A stretch of DNA of 64,000 bases from Microbacterium sp. Leaf288 (GTDB taxonomy: Bacteria > Actinomycetota > Actinomycetes > Actinomycetales > Microbacteriaceae), in assembly GCF_001422925.1 (NCBI RefSeq), contig NZ_LMNI01000011.1:382515-446514 (forward strand). Reading direction: 5' to 3'. The notes beneath the pieces are model-generated. The model did not search any database, was not told where the DNA came from, and saw nothing but the letters and a program-made list of their open reading frames with translations. Positions 25,817-34,872 of this stretch are shown one piece after another (position 1 is the first letter of the stretch; each line of letters begins with the position of its first letter). A program made the position numbers and the translations under genes.

Positions 25817-25915
25817 TCGTGCTCCTCGCGACTCCAGGGTGATGTCAGTGTCGCGCGCTCCGCCGACATCCGCCACGATCCGGCGCGACGGGGAATAGCA
25901 CGATCGCGAGGGCGA

Positions 25916-25944
25916 TTGAACTTGATACCCCTAGGGGGTATAAC
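25916..25944 (+). promoter_or_regulatory. promoter of copper ATPase gene
   Basis: TTGAAC (25916-25921), 17-bp spacer, TATAAC (25939-25944). The spacer is filled by a metal-repressor palindrome. Confidence 0.65.
25925..25941. promoter_or_regulatory. CsoR-like copper operator
   Basis: ATACCCCTAGGGGGTAT, a G-tract palindrome of the kind bound by CsoR/RcnR copper repressors, sits between -35 and -10 of the P-type ATPase gene. No csoR gene is in the window. Confidence 0.7.
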
Positions 25945-25972
25945 GGAGACGTACTTCGACGAGGAGAGCACC

Positions 25973-28183
25973 GTGACCGATCCGCATCGCCGCCATGACC
26001 ACTCCGGGCACGACCACGCGGCACATGACCACACCCACAACGATCAGGCGGCTCATCAGGCGATGAGCGCCACCGCCACGACCGACCCCGCCCACGCGGT
26101 GCACGCTGATCACATCGCGACCGCCGATCACGCCGGCCACGCCGGCCACTCCGATCACGCCGGCCACATAGGGCATGCCGGCCACGCCGGCCACATGGGG
26201 CATGCCGGCCACGGCGCGGACCACGTCGCCCGCTTCCGCCGGCTGTTCTGGATCAACCTCGCCCTCGCGGTACCCGTGGTCGCGTTCTCGGGCATGTTCG
26301 CTATGGTGCTCGGCTACACGCTGCCCGACGCTCCGTGGGTCGGCTGGATCTCGCCGCTGCTGGGCACCGTCATGTACTTCTGGGGCGGCTGGCCCTTCCT
26401 GTCGGGCGCCGTGTCGGAGCTGCGCTCCCGCAAGCCCGGCATGATGCTCCTCATCGGCCTCGCGATCACGGTCGCGTTCTTCGCGTCGTGGGGTGCGAGC
26501 CTCGGGCTGCTGCACCATGAGCTCGAGTTCTGGTGGGAGCTGGCCCTCCTCATCGTGATCATGCTGCTCGGCCACTGGATCGAGATGCGCTCGCTCGCCC
26601 GGACGACCTCGGCGCTGGACTCCCTCGCCGCGCTCCTCCCCGACGAGGCGGAGCGCGTGGAGGGCGACCGTATCGTCACCGTGACACCGTCCGCGCTGCG
26701 GCTCGGCGATGTCGTCGTGGTGCGACCCGGCGGCAGTGTTCCCGCCGACGGCCGGGTCGTGGACGGCGGCGCCGACATGGACGAGTCGATGGTGACGGGC
26801 GAATCCCGGCCCGTCGCCCGCGGCGTCGGCGACCACGTGACCGCCGGCACGGTCGCCACCGACTCGGGGCTGCGGGTCGAGGTCACCGCGACCGGCGACG
26901 ACACCACGCTCGCCGGCATCCAGCGGCTCGTCGCCGAAGCGCAGAGCTCGACGTCGCGTGCGCAGCGCCTGGCCGACCGTGCGGCCGGCTGGCTGTTCTG
27001 GTTCGCCCTCGGTGCCGCGGCGCTGACCGCGATCGTGTGGACCGCGTTCGGTCTTCCCGACGAGGCGGTCGTGCGCACCATCACCGTCCTCGTCATCGCC
27101 TGCCCGCACGCACTGGGCCTCGCGATCCCGCTCGTGGTGTCGATCGCCACGGAACGCGCCGCGCGCGGCGGCGTGCTGATCAAGGACCGCCTGGCGCTCG
27201 AGAGCATGCGCACGATCGGCGCGGTGCTGTTCGACAAGACGGGCACCCTCACGAAGGGCGAGCCCACCGTGGTCGACGTCGCCGCGGTGGCCGACATCGA
27301 CGCGGACGGCGTGCTCGCGCTCGCCGCTGCGGCCGAGGCCGACAGCGAGCACCCGCTCGCGAAGGCGATCGTGCGTGCCGCCCAGGAGCGCGGCCTCGCG
27401 GTCGCCGCCGCCTCCGGCTTCCAGTCGTCGCCGGCGGTCGGCGTGACCGCGACCGTCGACGGGCACGTGGTGCGGGTAGGCGGCCCGCGCCTCCTCGACG
27501 AGATCGGGGGTGCCGACATCGCGGCCGCGGGCGCGTGGCGCGACCAGGGCTCGATCGTGCTGCACGTCGTGCGCGACGGCGCCGTCGTCGGAGGGCTCGC
27601 GCTCGCTGACGAGATCCGCCCCGAATCGCGCGAGGCCGTCGACGCGCTGCACCGGCTGGGCGTCGAGGTCGTCATGATCACGGGCGATGCCGAGCCCGTC
27701 GCGCGGTCCGTCGCCGAGGCGCTCGGCATCCGCCGGGTCTTCGCCGGCGTGCGTCCGGAGGACAAGGAGCGGAAGGTCGCGGAGCTGCAGAGCGAGGGCC
27801 TCAAGGTCGCGATGGTGGGCGACGGCGTCAACGACGCCCCCGCGCTCGCGCGGGCCGACGTCGGCATCGCGATCGGCGCCGGCACCGACGTCGCGATCGG
27901 GTCGGCGGGGGTCATCCTGGCGTCGAGCGACCCGCGCTCGGTGCTCTCGGTGATCGAGCTGTCGCGCGCGAGCTACCGCAAGATGACGCAGAACCTCTGG
28001 TGGGCCGCCGGCTACAACCTCATCTCGGTCCCGCTGGCGGCCGGCGTCCTCGCCCCGATCGGCTTCGTCCTGCCGATGTCGGTGGGCGCGATCCTGATGT
28101 CGCTGTCGACGGTCGTCGTGGCGCTCAACGCGCAGCTGCTGCGCCGGCTCGACCTTCCCCACGGCCCCTCCACGCGCCGCTGA
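25973..28183 (+). CDS. copB: CopB-type (P1B-3) copper-translocating ATPase with His-rich N-terminus
   Basis: 736 residues. The first about 85 residues are extremely His-rich (HDHSGHDHAAHDHTH, then repeated HAG/HSD/HMG triplets) and replace the usual CxxC metal-binding domain. Then come membrane helices, TGES (actuator), the CPH motif in VIACPHALGLAIP that defines the CopB-type class, DKTGTLTKG (phosphorylation Asp), an HP motif in SEHPLAKAI, and GDGVNDAPALA. The class exports copper, probably Cu(II) or Cu(I), with possible silver transport. GTG at 25973 with GAGGAGAG upstream. Expression should rise with copper through the CsoR-like operator. Confidence 0.92.
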   Translation: MTDPHRRHDHSGHDHAAHDHTHNDQAAHQAMSATATTDPAHAVHADHIATADHAGHAGHSDHAGHIGHAGHAGHMGHAGHGADHVARFRRLFWINLALAVPVVAFSGMFAMVLGYTLPDAPWVGWISPLLGTVMYFWGGWPFLSGAVSELRSRKPGMMLLIGLAITVAFFASWGASLGLLHHELEFWWELALLIVIMLLGHWIEMRSLARTTSALDSLAALLPDEAERVEGDRIVTVTPSALRLGDVVVVRPGGSVPADGRVVDGGADMDESMVTGESRPVARGVGDHVTAGTVATDSGLRVEVTATGDDTTLAGIQRLVAEAQSSTSRAQRLADRAAGWLFWFALGAAALTAIVWTAFGLPDEAVVRTITVLVIACPHALGLAIPLVVSIATERAARGGVLIKDRLALESMRTIGAVLFDKTGTLTKGEPTVVDVAAVADIDADGVLALAAAAEADSEHPLAKAIVRAAQERGLAVAAASGFQSSPAVGVTATVDGHVVRVGGPRLLDEIGGADIAAAGAWRDQGSIVLHVVRDGAVVGGLALADEIRPESREAVDALHRLGVEVVMITGDAEPVARSVAEALGIRRVFAGVRPEDKERKVAELQSEGLKVAMVGDGVNDAPALARADVGIAIGAGTDVAIGSAGVILASSDPRSVLSVIELSRASYRKMTQNLWWAAGYNLISVPLAAGVLAPIGFVLPMSVGAILMSLSTVVVALNAQLLRRLDLPHGPSTRR
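26126..26215 (+). repeat. in-frame tandem 9-bp repeats encoding His-Ala-Gly
   Basis: Units such as CACGCCGGC and CATGCCGGC recur in the ATPase gene, with near-identical DNA (not only amino acids), including two copies of GGGCATGCCGGCCACG. Slippage could change the number of His triplets and so the metal-binding tail. Confidence 0.6.
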
Positions 28184-28265
28184 CGCGTCGCGCGGAGCCT
28201 CCGGCCGCGTGGGCCCACCCCCGAACGGAGCGCCCGCGCCGTCCTCGACCGCTGATTCCGGGAAC

Positions 28266-28301
28266 CGGATGCTGCGCCCCGGCGCCCGGGCGCAGCATCC
28301 G
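28266..28301. terminator. terminator hairpin after copB
   Basis: CGGATGCTGCGCCC (28266-28279) pairs perfectly with GGGCGCAGCATCCG (28288-28301), 14 bp around an 8-nt loop. The arms are inverted copies of the word GGATGCTGC. No U-tract follows. Confidence 0.65.
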
Positions 28302-28329
28302 CGATCCGTGCCTCCAGAGGTGGCGGGGA

Positions 28330-28335
28330 TAGGGT
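28330..28335 (+). promoter_or_regulatory. -10 box (TAGGGT), leaderless, DUF2510 gene
   Basis: TAGGGT, six bases, ATG at 28342. Confidence 0.5.
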
Positions 28336-28341
28336 TTGAGG

Positions 28342-29160
28342 ATGACGACGACTCCTCCCGGCTGGTACGACGACGGTCACGGCGCGATGCGCTGGTGGGA
28401 CGGTGCGCAGTGGACGGAGCACGTCGCTCAGCCCGACCCGGAGGCGTCGGCGGCGCCGACCGAAGCCGAGATCGTCGCCGGGGCCGAGCTGTCTGGGCCG
28501 GGCGAGCCGGAGGCGTTCGCGACGGAGCCCGTCTTCCCGGCGGCGCAGCCGTACCCGGTGCAGGAAGGGGGCGCGCCGGTCGAGGGGTATCCGCAGGGCG
28601 TGTACCCCGGAATGCCCGCAGGCATCGCTCCTGCCGGCGGCGGCTTCGCCGCGGCGACCGAGCCGCGGAGCACTTCGAAGCTCTGGATCGTGTGGGTGGT
28701 GCTCGGCGTGGTGCTGCTCGGCATCGTGATCGCCGCAGCCGTCGTGATCCCGCTGCTGCTGCTCTCGGCGTCGACCGCCAACAGCGCCGGTCAGTCCGAG
28801 GACGAGCGCGCAGCCGTCGCGACCGTGGGCCTGTACGACGACGCCTGGCAGGAGGGCGACTGCGACTCGTTCGCCGCCGCCACGTCCGAGAACTTCCGCG
28901 ACACCGTCGGGCTGCTCGACTGCGCCACGTTCGAATCCCAGGCTGTCGCATTCGACGAGAACTTCGACGACTACGAGATCAAGGTCACCGATGTGGAGAC
29001 CGTCGGCGACCAGGTCGCGGTGACGACGAACGAGACGTACACCGCGCTCATCGACGAGGACGGCCAGCCGACCGACCCGGCCCCCGGCGCCACGGTGTAC
29101 CACTACACGCTCGTGCAGTCGGACGGCGAGTGGGTCATCGACAACCTGTCGTACGAATGA
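28342..29160 (+). CDS. DUF2510 membrane protein with extracytoplasmic NTF2-like tail
   Basis: 272 residues. An N-terminal DUF2510 domain (PPGWYDDG...RWWDGAQWTEH) is followed by a Pro/Ala/Gly-rich linker (about 35-110), one membrane helix (about 116-146) and an acidic outer domain with two Cys (DCDSF, LDCATF) and a SnoaL/lumazine-like pattern ending GEWVIDNLSYE. Such proteins are common in actinobacteria and of unknown role. It overlaps the TauE gene by 4 nt (ATGA). Confidence 0.82.
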   Translation: MTTTPPGWYDDGHGAMRWWDGAQWTEHVAQPDPEASAAPTEAEIVAGAELSGPGEPEAFATEPVFPAAQPYPVQEGGAPVEGYPQGVYPGMPAGIAPAGGGFAAATEPRSTSKLWIVWVVLGVVLLGIVIAAAVVIPLLLLSASTANSAGQSEDERAAVATVGLYDDAWQEGDCDSFAAATSENFRDTVGLLDCATFESQAVAFDENFDDYEIKVTDVETVGDQVAVTTNETYTALIDEDGQPTDPAPGATVYHYTLVQSDGEWVIDNLSYE

Positions 29161-29996
29161 CCTCGCCCGAGACGGCGCGCCCTCTCCACGACGCTCGGTT
29201 CTTCCTCACCTGCATCGGCATCGGCCTGCTCGCAGGTCTGCTGTCGGGCCTGTTCGGCGTGGGCGGCGGCACGGTCATCGTGCCGTTCCTGGTGCTGTTC
29301 CTCCGCTTCGACCAGCGGCTCGCCGCGGGCACATCGCTGGCCGCGATCGTGCCCACCGCGACGGTGGGCGTCATCTCCTACGCCGTGCACGGCTCGGTCG
29401 CCTGGATCCCCGCGCTGCTGCTCGCGGCGGGTGCGGTGTTCGGCGCCCAGATCGGCACGTGGCTGCTCCCGCGGCTCTCGCTCACGGTGCTGCGGTGGGC
29501 GTTCGTCGGCTTCCTCGCCGCGGTGATCGTCAGCCTCTTCATCGTGATCCCGTCCCGCGATGCCGAGTTCTCCCTCACCTGGCTGAGCGGAGTCCTGCTC
29601 GTCGTGCTGGGTGTGGTCACCGGCATCCTGTCGGGGCTGATCGGCGTCGGCGGCGGGATCATCGTGGTTCCGGCGCTCATGGTGCTGTTCGGCACCAGCG
29701 ACCTCGTGGCCAAGGGCACGTCGCTGCTCATGATGATCCCGACGGCCGTCTCGGGCACGGTCGGCAACATCCGGCGGCGCAACGTCGACCTCGTCGCGGC
29801 GGCGATCGTCGGGCTGGCGGCGTGCACCACGACGGCGCTCGGCGCGTGGGCGGCGACGCTCATCGATCCGTTCGTCGGCAACATGCTCTTCGCCGCGTAC
29901 CTCGTGATCATCGCGGTGCAGATGGGCCTGCGGGCCTGGCGCGGGCGCCCTCGCCCGGAGGCCGGCCCGGCCGGGTCGGGGGATGCCGCTCGGTAG
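29157..29996 (+). CDS. TauE/SafE-family membrane transporter
   Basis: 279 residues with two homologous halves, each carrying the family motif: GLLSGLFGVGGGTVIVP near residue 27 and GILSGLIGVGGGIIVVP near residue 161; about eight membrane helices. Family members export sulfite, sulfoacetate or other organic anions. The substrate is unknown; coupling to the DUF2510 gene gives no hint. The TAG stop forms the start of the next -10 box. Confidence 0.88.
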   Translation: MTSPETARPLHDARFFLTCIGIGLLAGLLSGLFGVGGGTVIVPFLVLFLRFDQRLAAGTSLAAIVPTATVGVISYAVHGSVAWIPALLLAAGAVFGAQIGTWLLPRLSLTVLRWAFVGFLAAVIVSLFIVIPSRDAEFSLTWLSGVLLVVLGVVTGILSGLIGVGGGIIVVPALMVLFGTSDLVAKGTSLLMMIPTAVSGTVGNIRRRNVDLVAAAIVGLAACTTTALGAWAATLIDPFVGNMLFAAYLVIIAVQMGLRAWRGRPRPEAGPAGSGDAAR

Positions 29997-29999
29997 GAT
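29994..29999 (+). promoter_or_regulatory. -10 box (TAGGAT), leaderless, overlapping a stop codon
   Basis: TAG stop of the TauE gene starts TAGGAT; six bases later is the GTG at 30006. Confidence 0.5.
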
Positions 30000-30005
30000 G
30001 GCCTG

Positions 30006-30455
30006 GTGCCAGTGAACCCCGAGCTCGTCGGCCGCGACTTCCCGCCGACGACCCCCTACCTCGTGGGTCGCGAGAAGGTGCGCGAGTTCGCGCGCGCCGT
30101 CTTCGCCGATGACCCGCAGCACACCGACCTCGCCGCCGCCCAGGCGCTCGGCTACGCCGACGTCGTCGCGCCGCCGACCTTCGCGATCGTCGTGACCGAT
30201 GCAACGCTCCAGCAGCTGCTGGGCGAGCCCGACGCGGGCATCGTCCTCCAGAACGTGCTGCACGCCGAGCAGAAGTTCCGCTACTCCCGGCCCATCGTGG
30301 CAGGCGACGAGCTCACCGCGAAGCTGTCGGTCACCGGTCTGCGCGCCATGGGCGCTGCCGCGATGGTGACGAGCGAGTCCGAGATCACGGATGCCGCGGG
30401 CGACCACGTCGTCACCACGACGACCATCCTGCTCGTGGGGGAGGGCGACCAGTGA
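30006..30455 (+). CDS. FAS1-like/MaoC dehydratase subunit (HadA/HadC-like)
   Basis: 149 residues. The N-terminal MaoC-like half-fold PELVGRDFPPTTPYLVGREKVREFARAV and YADVVAPPTFAIVV, with RPIVAGDELTAKLSV, matches the non-catalytic partner of mycobacterial (3R)-hydroxyacyl-ACP dehydratase. With the next gene (GTGA overlap) it should form the heterodimer of fatty acid elongation. This pair just upstream of murB is a conserved actinobacterial arrangement. Confidence 0.88.
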   Translation: MPVNPELVGRDFPPTTPYLVGREKVREFARAVFADDPQHTDLAAAQALGYADVVAPPTFAIVVTDATLQQLLGEPDAGIVLQNVLHAEQKFRYSRPIVAGDELTAKLSVTGLRAMGAAAMVTSESEITDAAGDHVVTTTTILLVGEGDQ

Positions 30456-30865
30456 GCGCGCTTCAGAACCTGACCGTCGGCGACGTGGTCGCCGAGCGCA
30501 CCGTGCACCTCACGCGCGAGTCGCTCGTGCGGTACGCCGGGGCATCCGGAGACTTCAACCCGATCCACTACCGCGACGACGTCGCGGCCGCGGTGGGCCT
30601 TCCGGGCGTGCTCGCCCACGGCATGCTCACGATGGGCCTCGCCGTCGGCACGATCGAGTCGTGGGTCGGCGACACCGGCCGCATCCTCGAGTACGGCGTG
30701 CGCTTCACCAAGCCCGTCGTCGTCGACCCCGAGACCGGTGCCGACGTGACCGTCGTGGCGAAGGTCGGCGCGGTCGACGAGGAGTCCGCCCGCATCGACC
30801 TGACCGTGTCGTTCGAAGGTGCCACGGTGCTCGTCAAGGCGCAGGTGCGCGTCCGGACCGCCTGA
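30452..30865 (+). CDS. MaoC dehydratase catalytic subunit (HadB-like)
   Basis: 137 residues. The hot-dog-fold hydratase motif YAGASGDFNPIHYRDDVAAAVGLPGVLAHGMLTMG contains the catalytic Asp and His of MaoC/HadB enzymes. It dehydrates 3-hydroxyacyl-ACP in fatty acid synthesis, partnered by the preceding gene. It is followed 3 bases later by murB. Confidence 0.9.
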   Translation: MSALQNLTVGDVVAERTVHLTRESLVRYAGASGDFNPIHYRDDVAAAVGLPGVLAHGMLTMGLAVGTIESWVGDTGRILEYGVRFTKPVVVDPETGADVTVVAKVGAVDEESARIDLTVSFEGATVLVKAQVRVRTA

Positions 30866-30868
30866 CGC

Positions 30869-32005
30869 ATGCCCGACGTCACCCCCATCCCGCTCGCGCG
30901 GCTCACGACGCTGCGCACCGGCGGTCTGCCTGCGCGCATGATCGACGCCCACACCACCGATGAGCTCGTCGACGCCCTGCGCGACGTCTGGGCCTCCGGC
31001 GACGAGTGGCTCGTGCTCGGCGGCGGGTCGAACCTCTTCATCGGCGACGAGCCTTTCGACGGCACCGTCGTGCGCGTGCTCACGAAGGGGATCGAACGGA
31101 TGCCGTCGCCCCTGCCCGGACGCGTGCGGCTCAGGGTGCAGGCGGGCCACGACTGGGACGACCTCGTCGGCTTCGCGGTCGCCGAAGGGCTCGGCGGCAT
31201 CGAGGCGATGTCGGGGATCCCCGGAACCGTCGGTGCCGCCCCGGTGCAGAACATCGGTGCGTACGGCCAGGAGATCGTGCAGACCCTCAGCGAGGTCGAG
31301 CTGCTCGACGAGTCGACCGCCGAGGTGTCGACCGTTCCCGCCGCCGAGCTGGGCCTGGGCTTCCGGACGTCCGTCCTGAAGCACCACTACGGCTCGGTGC
31401 CCGCGCGGCGCGCGGTGATCCTCTCGGTGACGCTGGACCTCCCCGCCATCGGCCAGGGCGCCCGTCGCATCGCCGGCGATCAGCTCCGCACCGCGCTGCG
31501 CCTCGGCCCCGACGACGAGGCGACCCTCGCGTGGGTGCGCGAGCGGATCCTCGAGACCCGGCGCGCCAAGGGCATGGTGCTCGACGCCGACGACCCCGAC
31601 ACGTACAGCGCCGGGTCGTTCTTCCAGAACGCCGTGGTGTCGGCATCCTTCGCCCGCACGCTCCCCGAGGCGTGCCCGCGCTGGCCGGTGCATCCCGATC
31701 TCGACCCCGTGCTCGTCATCCCGCTCGCGAACTTCGACGGCTACGTTCCCGCGCCCACGACGGTCGAATCCGACGTCAAGGTGAGCGCCGGCTGGCTCAT
31801 CGAGCACGCCGGCGTGCGCAAGGGCTTCAAGCTGCCGCGCTCACGCGCCGGCCTGTCGACGAAGCACGCCCTGGCGCTCACGAACCGGGGTCATGCGACC
31901 GCCGCCGAGCTCGCCGAGCTGGCCCGCTTCATCCAGGGCCGCGTGCAGTCCGAGTTCGGCCTGATCCTGCAGCCCGAGCCCGTCCTGGTGAACGTCGAGC
32001 TCTAG
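30869..32005 (+). CDS. murB: UDP-N-acetylmuramate dehydrogenase
   Basis: 378 residues. FAD-binding signatures LTTLRTGG, LVLGGGSNLFIGD and GIPGTVGAAPVQNIGAYGQE, substrate-domain AGSFFQNAVV with the catalytic Ser, and QSEFGLILQPEP with the catalytic Glu. MurB reduces UDP-GlcNAc-enolpyruvate with NADPH to UDP-MurNAc in peptidoglycan synthesis. Last gene of the had-murB transcript. Confidence 0.96.
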   Translation: MPDVTPIPLARLTTLRTGGLPARMIDAHTTDELVDALRDVWASGDEWLVLGGGSNLFIGDEPFDGTVVRVLTKGIERMPSPLPGRVRLRVQAGHDWDDLVGFAVAEGLGGIEAMSGIPGTVGAAPVQNIGAYGQEIVQTLSEVELLDESTAEVSTVPAAELGLGFRTSVLKHHYGSVPARRAVILSVTLDLPAIGQGARRIAGDQLRTALRLGPDDEATLAWVRERILETRRAKGMVLDADDPDTYSAGSFFQNAVVSASFARTLPEACPRWPVHPDLDPVLVIPLANFDGYVPAPTTVESDVKVSAGWLIEHAGVRKGFKLPRSRAGLSTKHALALTNRGHATAAELAELARFIQGRVQSEFGLILQPEPVLVNVEL

Positions 32006-32032
32006 CCCCGGGCCGAGGCATCCGTCCCCCTA

Positions 32033-32107
32033 GGGTTTTGGGGCGCACGGCGAACGTTCGGGGCGCACGGCGCGCGCCCCGACGGCACGGGACGCGCCCC
32101 GAACCCC
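32033..32107. repeat. nested inverted/direct repeat between convergent genes
   Basis: GGGGCGCACGGCG occurs at 32040-32052 and 32060-32072 (20-bp period), followed by GCGCCCC at 32074-32080 and 32094-32100. The inner pair gives a 9-bp perfect stem (TCGGGGCGC 32058-32066 with 32074-32082); the outer arms (32033-32046 with 32094-32107) pair with few mismatches. Two stacked palindromes result, just after murB. Confidence 0.6.
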
Positions 32108-32132
32108 GAAGCGACCCGCCGAAAGACGCAGA

Positions 32133-32166
32133 AACGCGGATGCCGCGAACCCGAGGCATCCGCGTT
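32133..32166. terminator. bidirectional terminator between murB and aminotransferase gene
   Basis: AACGCGGATGCC (32133-32144) pairs perfectly with GGCATCCGCGTT (32155-32166), 12 bp, 10-nt loop. The arms include GGATGCC. Confidence 0.7.
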
Positions 32167-32178
32167 CCGAAAGGGTTG

Positions 32179-33381
32179 TTACGACGCGAAGAGGCGCTGC
32201 ATGCGCTGCACGCCCTCGAGGAGGGCGTCGTCGCCCAGGGCGTACGACAGGCGCAGGTAGCCCGAGGGTCCGAAGGCCTCGCCCGGAACCACGGCGACCT
32301 CGGCCTTCTCGAGGATGAGATCGGCCAGCTCGAGGGAGGTCGTCGGCGTGACACCCGCCCACTCGCGGCCGAGGAGTCCGCGGACGTCGGGGTAGGCGTA
32401 GAAGGCGCCCAGCGGCGTCGGCACCGCGACGCCGTCGATCTTCGACAGCTCGGCGACGATCAGCTTGCGGCGGCGGTCGAAGGCCTGGCGCATCTGCTCG
32501 ACCTCGTCCTGCGGTCCGGAGAGGGCCGCCAGCGCCGCGCGCTGCGCGATGTTGTTGACGTTTGAGCACAGGTGCGACTGCAGGTTGCCGGCGATCTTGA
32601 TGGCGTCCTTGGGGCCGACCATCCAGCCCAGGCGCCAGCCGGTCATCGCGTACGTCTTCGCGACGCCGTTCACGAGGATCGTCTGGCCCGCGGCCTCCGG
32701 AACCGCCTCCACGATCGACACCGCACGCGTGCCTTCGTAGACGAGGTTCTGGTAGATCTCGTCCGAGATGATCCAGATGCCGTGCTCGACGGCCCACCGG
32801 CCGATGGCCTCGGTCTCCTCCAGCGTGTAGACCGAGCCGGTCGGGTTCGACGGCGACACGAACACGAGCGCCGTGGTCTTGTCGGTGCGGGCGGCCTCGA
32901 GCTGCTCGATGGTCACCTTGTAGTCCTGGTCGGCGCCGGCGAAGACCTCGACGGGGATGCCGTCGGCCAGCGCGATCGCCTCGGGGTAGGTGGTCCAGTA
33001 CGGAGCCGGCAGCAGCACCTCGTCGCCGGGGTTCACGACGGTCTGGAGGGCCTGGTAGACGGCCTGCTTGCCGCCGTTGGTGACGATGACCTGCGACGGG
33101 TCGACCTCGAGACCCGAGTCGCGGAGCGTCTTCGCGGCGATCGCCTCGCGCAGCACCGGAAGACCGGCGGCGGGCGTGTAGCGGAAGTTCGCGGGGTTGT
33201 GGAGGGCCTCCGCGGCGGCGTCCACGATGAACTGCGGCGTCGCGAAATCGGGCTCGCCCGCCGCATACGAGATGACGGGCCGACCGGCGGCCTGCAGAGC
33301 CTTCGCCTTGGCATCGACCTTCAGGGTCGCGGACTCGGCGATGGCGGAGAGCTTGCGGGAGAGCGGTGCGCGTTCTGTCAC
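32179..33381 (-). CDS. aspC: pyridoxal-phosphate aspartate/prephenate-type aminotransferase
   Basis: 400 residues, class I fold: [35 protein letters not shown], and the Schiff-base Lys in [14 protein letters not shown]. Arg in GYLRLSY binds the substrate carboxylate. It belongs to the 1-alpha subgroup that transaminates aspartate and, in some relatives, prephenate. GTG at 33381 with TACGCT six bases upstream on the minus strand (leaderless). Confidence 0.92.
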   Translation of the reverse strand: MTERAPLSRKLSAIAESATLKVDAKAKALQAAGRPVISYAAGEPDFATPQFIVDAAAEALHNPANFRYTPAAGLPVLREAIAAKTLRDSGLEVDPSQVIVTNGGKQAVYQALQTVVNPGDEVLLPAPYWTTYPEAIALADGIPVEVFAGADQDYKVTIEQLEAARTDKTTALVFVSPSNPTGSVYTLEETEAIGRWAVEHGIWIISDEIYQNLVYEGTRAVSIVEAVPEAAGQTILVNGVAKTYAMTGWRLGWMVGPKDAIKIAGNLQSHLCSNVNNIAQRAALAALSGPQDEVEQMRQAFDRRRKLIVAELSKIDGVAVPTPLGAFYAYPDVRGLLGREWAGVTPTTSLELADLILEKAEVAVVPGEAFGPSGYLRLSYALGDDALLEGVQRMQRLFAS

Positions 33382-33387
33382 GGTTCG

Positions 33388-33393
33388 AGCGTA
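33388..33393 (-). promoter_or_regulatory. -10 box (TACGCT), leaderless, aminotransferase gene
   Basis: Minus-strand TACGCT, six bases, GTG at 33381. Confidence 0.5.
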
Positions 33394-33518
33394 GTCCGCG
33401 CGGCGGCGGGCTTCAGCGCCGATTGCGGACGTGTGGCCCGCGCGCGTGCGGGATGCGCGCACGACGCGACGGATCGTCCGATGGGTAAGCGCTCTTCCGG
33501 ATCGGCCCGGCGACGCGG

Positions 33519-33524
33519 TACCCT
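33519..33524 (+). promoter_or_regulatory. -10 box (TACCCT), leaderless, gene 33532
   Basis: TACCCT, seven bases, GTG at 33532. Confidence 0.45.
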
Positions 33525-33531
33525 GTGCGTC

Positions 33532-33870
33532 GTGGACGCCTGGATCTGGGGAGCCGTCGTGCTCGCCATCGTGCTCGTCATCGCCGGTGGGATCGCCTGG
33601 TGGCTCGCGCGCGGGTGCGTGCTGACCATCATCGGCGCCACGGGCGCCATCCTCGGCGGACTCGTCGCCCTGATCAGCCTCGTGCTGCTGCTCGACCCCG
33701 ACGTCGGCCTGCGCGTCGCGTTCATCGTCACGGTCGTCTCGGGGGTGTGGCTGCTCGCCTGGGCGCTGGCGGGAGGCATCCGCGGTCAGCGCATGCTCCG
33801 CGCCGAAGAGCGGGCGGACGCCGAGGCCCGCGCTGTGCCGGTCCCGGTGATGGTCGCGTCGCGGCACTGA
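33532..33870 (+). CDS. small integral membrane protein
   Basis: 112 residues with three hydrophobic helices (about 4-25, 29-54 and 61-83), then a charged [17 protein letters not shown] tail likely in the cytoplasm. No family recognised. Start set by the leaderless promoter. It is followed by a hairpin at 33904-33927, so it is probably transcribed alone. Confidence 0.7.
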   Translation: MDAWIWGAVVLAIVLVIAGGIAWWLARGCVLTIIGATGAILGGLVALISLVLLLDPDVGLRVAFIVTVVSGVWLLAWALAGGIRGQRMLRAEERADAEARAVPVPVMVASRH

Positions 33871-33903
33871 TCCGGTTCGAGCCGCGGCAGCGCGATGCGC
33901 CGT

Positions 33904-33927
33904 GGCATCCACCGAATGGGGGATGCC
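33904..33927. terminator. weak terminator hairpin
   Basis: GGCATCC (33904-33910) pairs with GGATGCC (33921-33927) and two further C-G pairs inside. It again uses inverted GGATGC words. Confidence 0.45.
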
Positions 33928-33981
33928 GTCTCCTGCGGATGACCGCTGGGCGCAGCATCCGTCTTCCGTGACGCTGGAAGC

Positions 33982-34872
33982 ATGCAGACACAAGCGGTGC
34001 GGGTGCGGAACCTGCGGAAGACCTATGGCGACCGCACGGTCGTCGACGGGGTGTCGTTCGAGATCGAGCGCGGCGAGACCTTCGCCCTGCTCGGGCCGAA
34101 CGGCGCCGGCAAGTCGACGACCGTCGAGATCCTCGAGGGGTACCGGCGCCGCACGGGCGGCGACGTCGAGGTGCTCGGGGTCGACCCGGCCACCGGCGGG
34201 CTCGACCTCAAGGCGCGGCTGGGCATCGTGCTCCAGTCGACCGGCCAGTCCGGTCTCGTCACCGTCCGCGAGCAGCTGCGGCAGTTCGCGGGCTTCTACC
34301 CGGATCCCCGCGACGTCGACGAGGTGATCGCGGCCGTCGGCCTCGAGGCGCAGGCGAAGACGCGCATCTCGAAGCTCTCGGGCGGACAGCAGCGGCGCGT
34401 CGATGTGGCCCTCGGGATCATCGGCCGCCCCGAGCTGCTCTTCCTCGACGAGCCCACGACGGGATTCGACCCGCACGCGCGGCGCGAGTTCTGGGAGCTC
34501 ATCCGGCGCCTTCAGGCCGAAGGCACGACGATCGTGCTGACCACGCACTATCTCGACGAGGCGGCGCAGCTCGCCGACCGCGTCGCGGTGATCGCCGCCG
34601 GCCGGCTGCAGGCGATCGGGCCCGTCGCGGGGTTCGGCGGCGAGGCCGCGCGCGTTCCGATCGTGCGATGGGTGGAGGACGGGATGCTGCGGCACGAGCG
34701 CTCCGACGATCCCTTCGCGTTCGCGATCGCCCTGGCCGCGCGGCTGGGCGAGGCGCCCGCCGAGCTCGAGATCGTGCGGCCGAGCCTCGAGGACGTCTAC
34801 CTCCAGATGGTCGGCGAGACCACCGACGCCGCCGCGAGTGCTGCTGTCGACAAGAAGGGAGCGGTGCGATGA
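33982..34872 (+). CDS. ABC transporter ATP-binding protein (drug/polyketide-exporter type)
   Basis: 296 residues. Walker [12 protein letters not shown] (near 35), Q-loop LQSTGQ, signature LSGGQQRR, Walker [14 protein letters not shown] and switch His in TTHYLDEA. The C-terminal about 70 residues resemble the regulatory tail of DrrA-like ATPases. It overlaps the permease gene by 4 nt. The four-gene set ATPase-permease-kinase-regulator suggests an exporter whose expression responds to envelope stress or a toxic compound. Confidence 0.92.
   Translation: MQTQAVRVRNLRKTYGDRTVVDGVSFEIERGETFALLGPNGAGKSTTVEILEGYRRRTGGDVEVLGVDPATGGLDLKARLGIVLQSTGQSGLVTVREQLRQFAGFYPDPRDVDEVIAAVGLEAQAKTRISKLSGGQQRRVDVALGIIGRPELLFLDEPTTGFDPHARREFWELIRRLQAEGTTIVLTTHYLDEAAQLADRVAVIAAGRLQAIGPVAGFGGEAARVPIVRWVEDGMLRHERSDDPFAFAIALAARLGEAPAELEIVRPSLEDVYLQMVGETTDAAASAAVDKKGAVR

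Noticed and set aside
24935..25972. A long N-terminal extension of the copper ATPase gene
   Set aside because: It is antisense to the hydrolase fusion gene and would skip the promoter and operator at 25916-25944; the GTG at 25973 has a good ribosome site.
26126..26215. CRISPR-like short repeat array
   Set aside because: Repeats are 9 bp, contiguous, in frame and encode His-Ala-Gly; no spacers and no cas genes.
25931..28951. A 1006-codon open frame opposite the copper ATPase gene
   Set aside because: Arg/His-rich translation with no domain, and exactly antisense to a well-supported gene; a by-product of GC-rich codon use.
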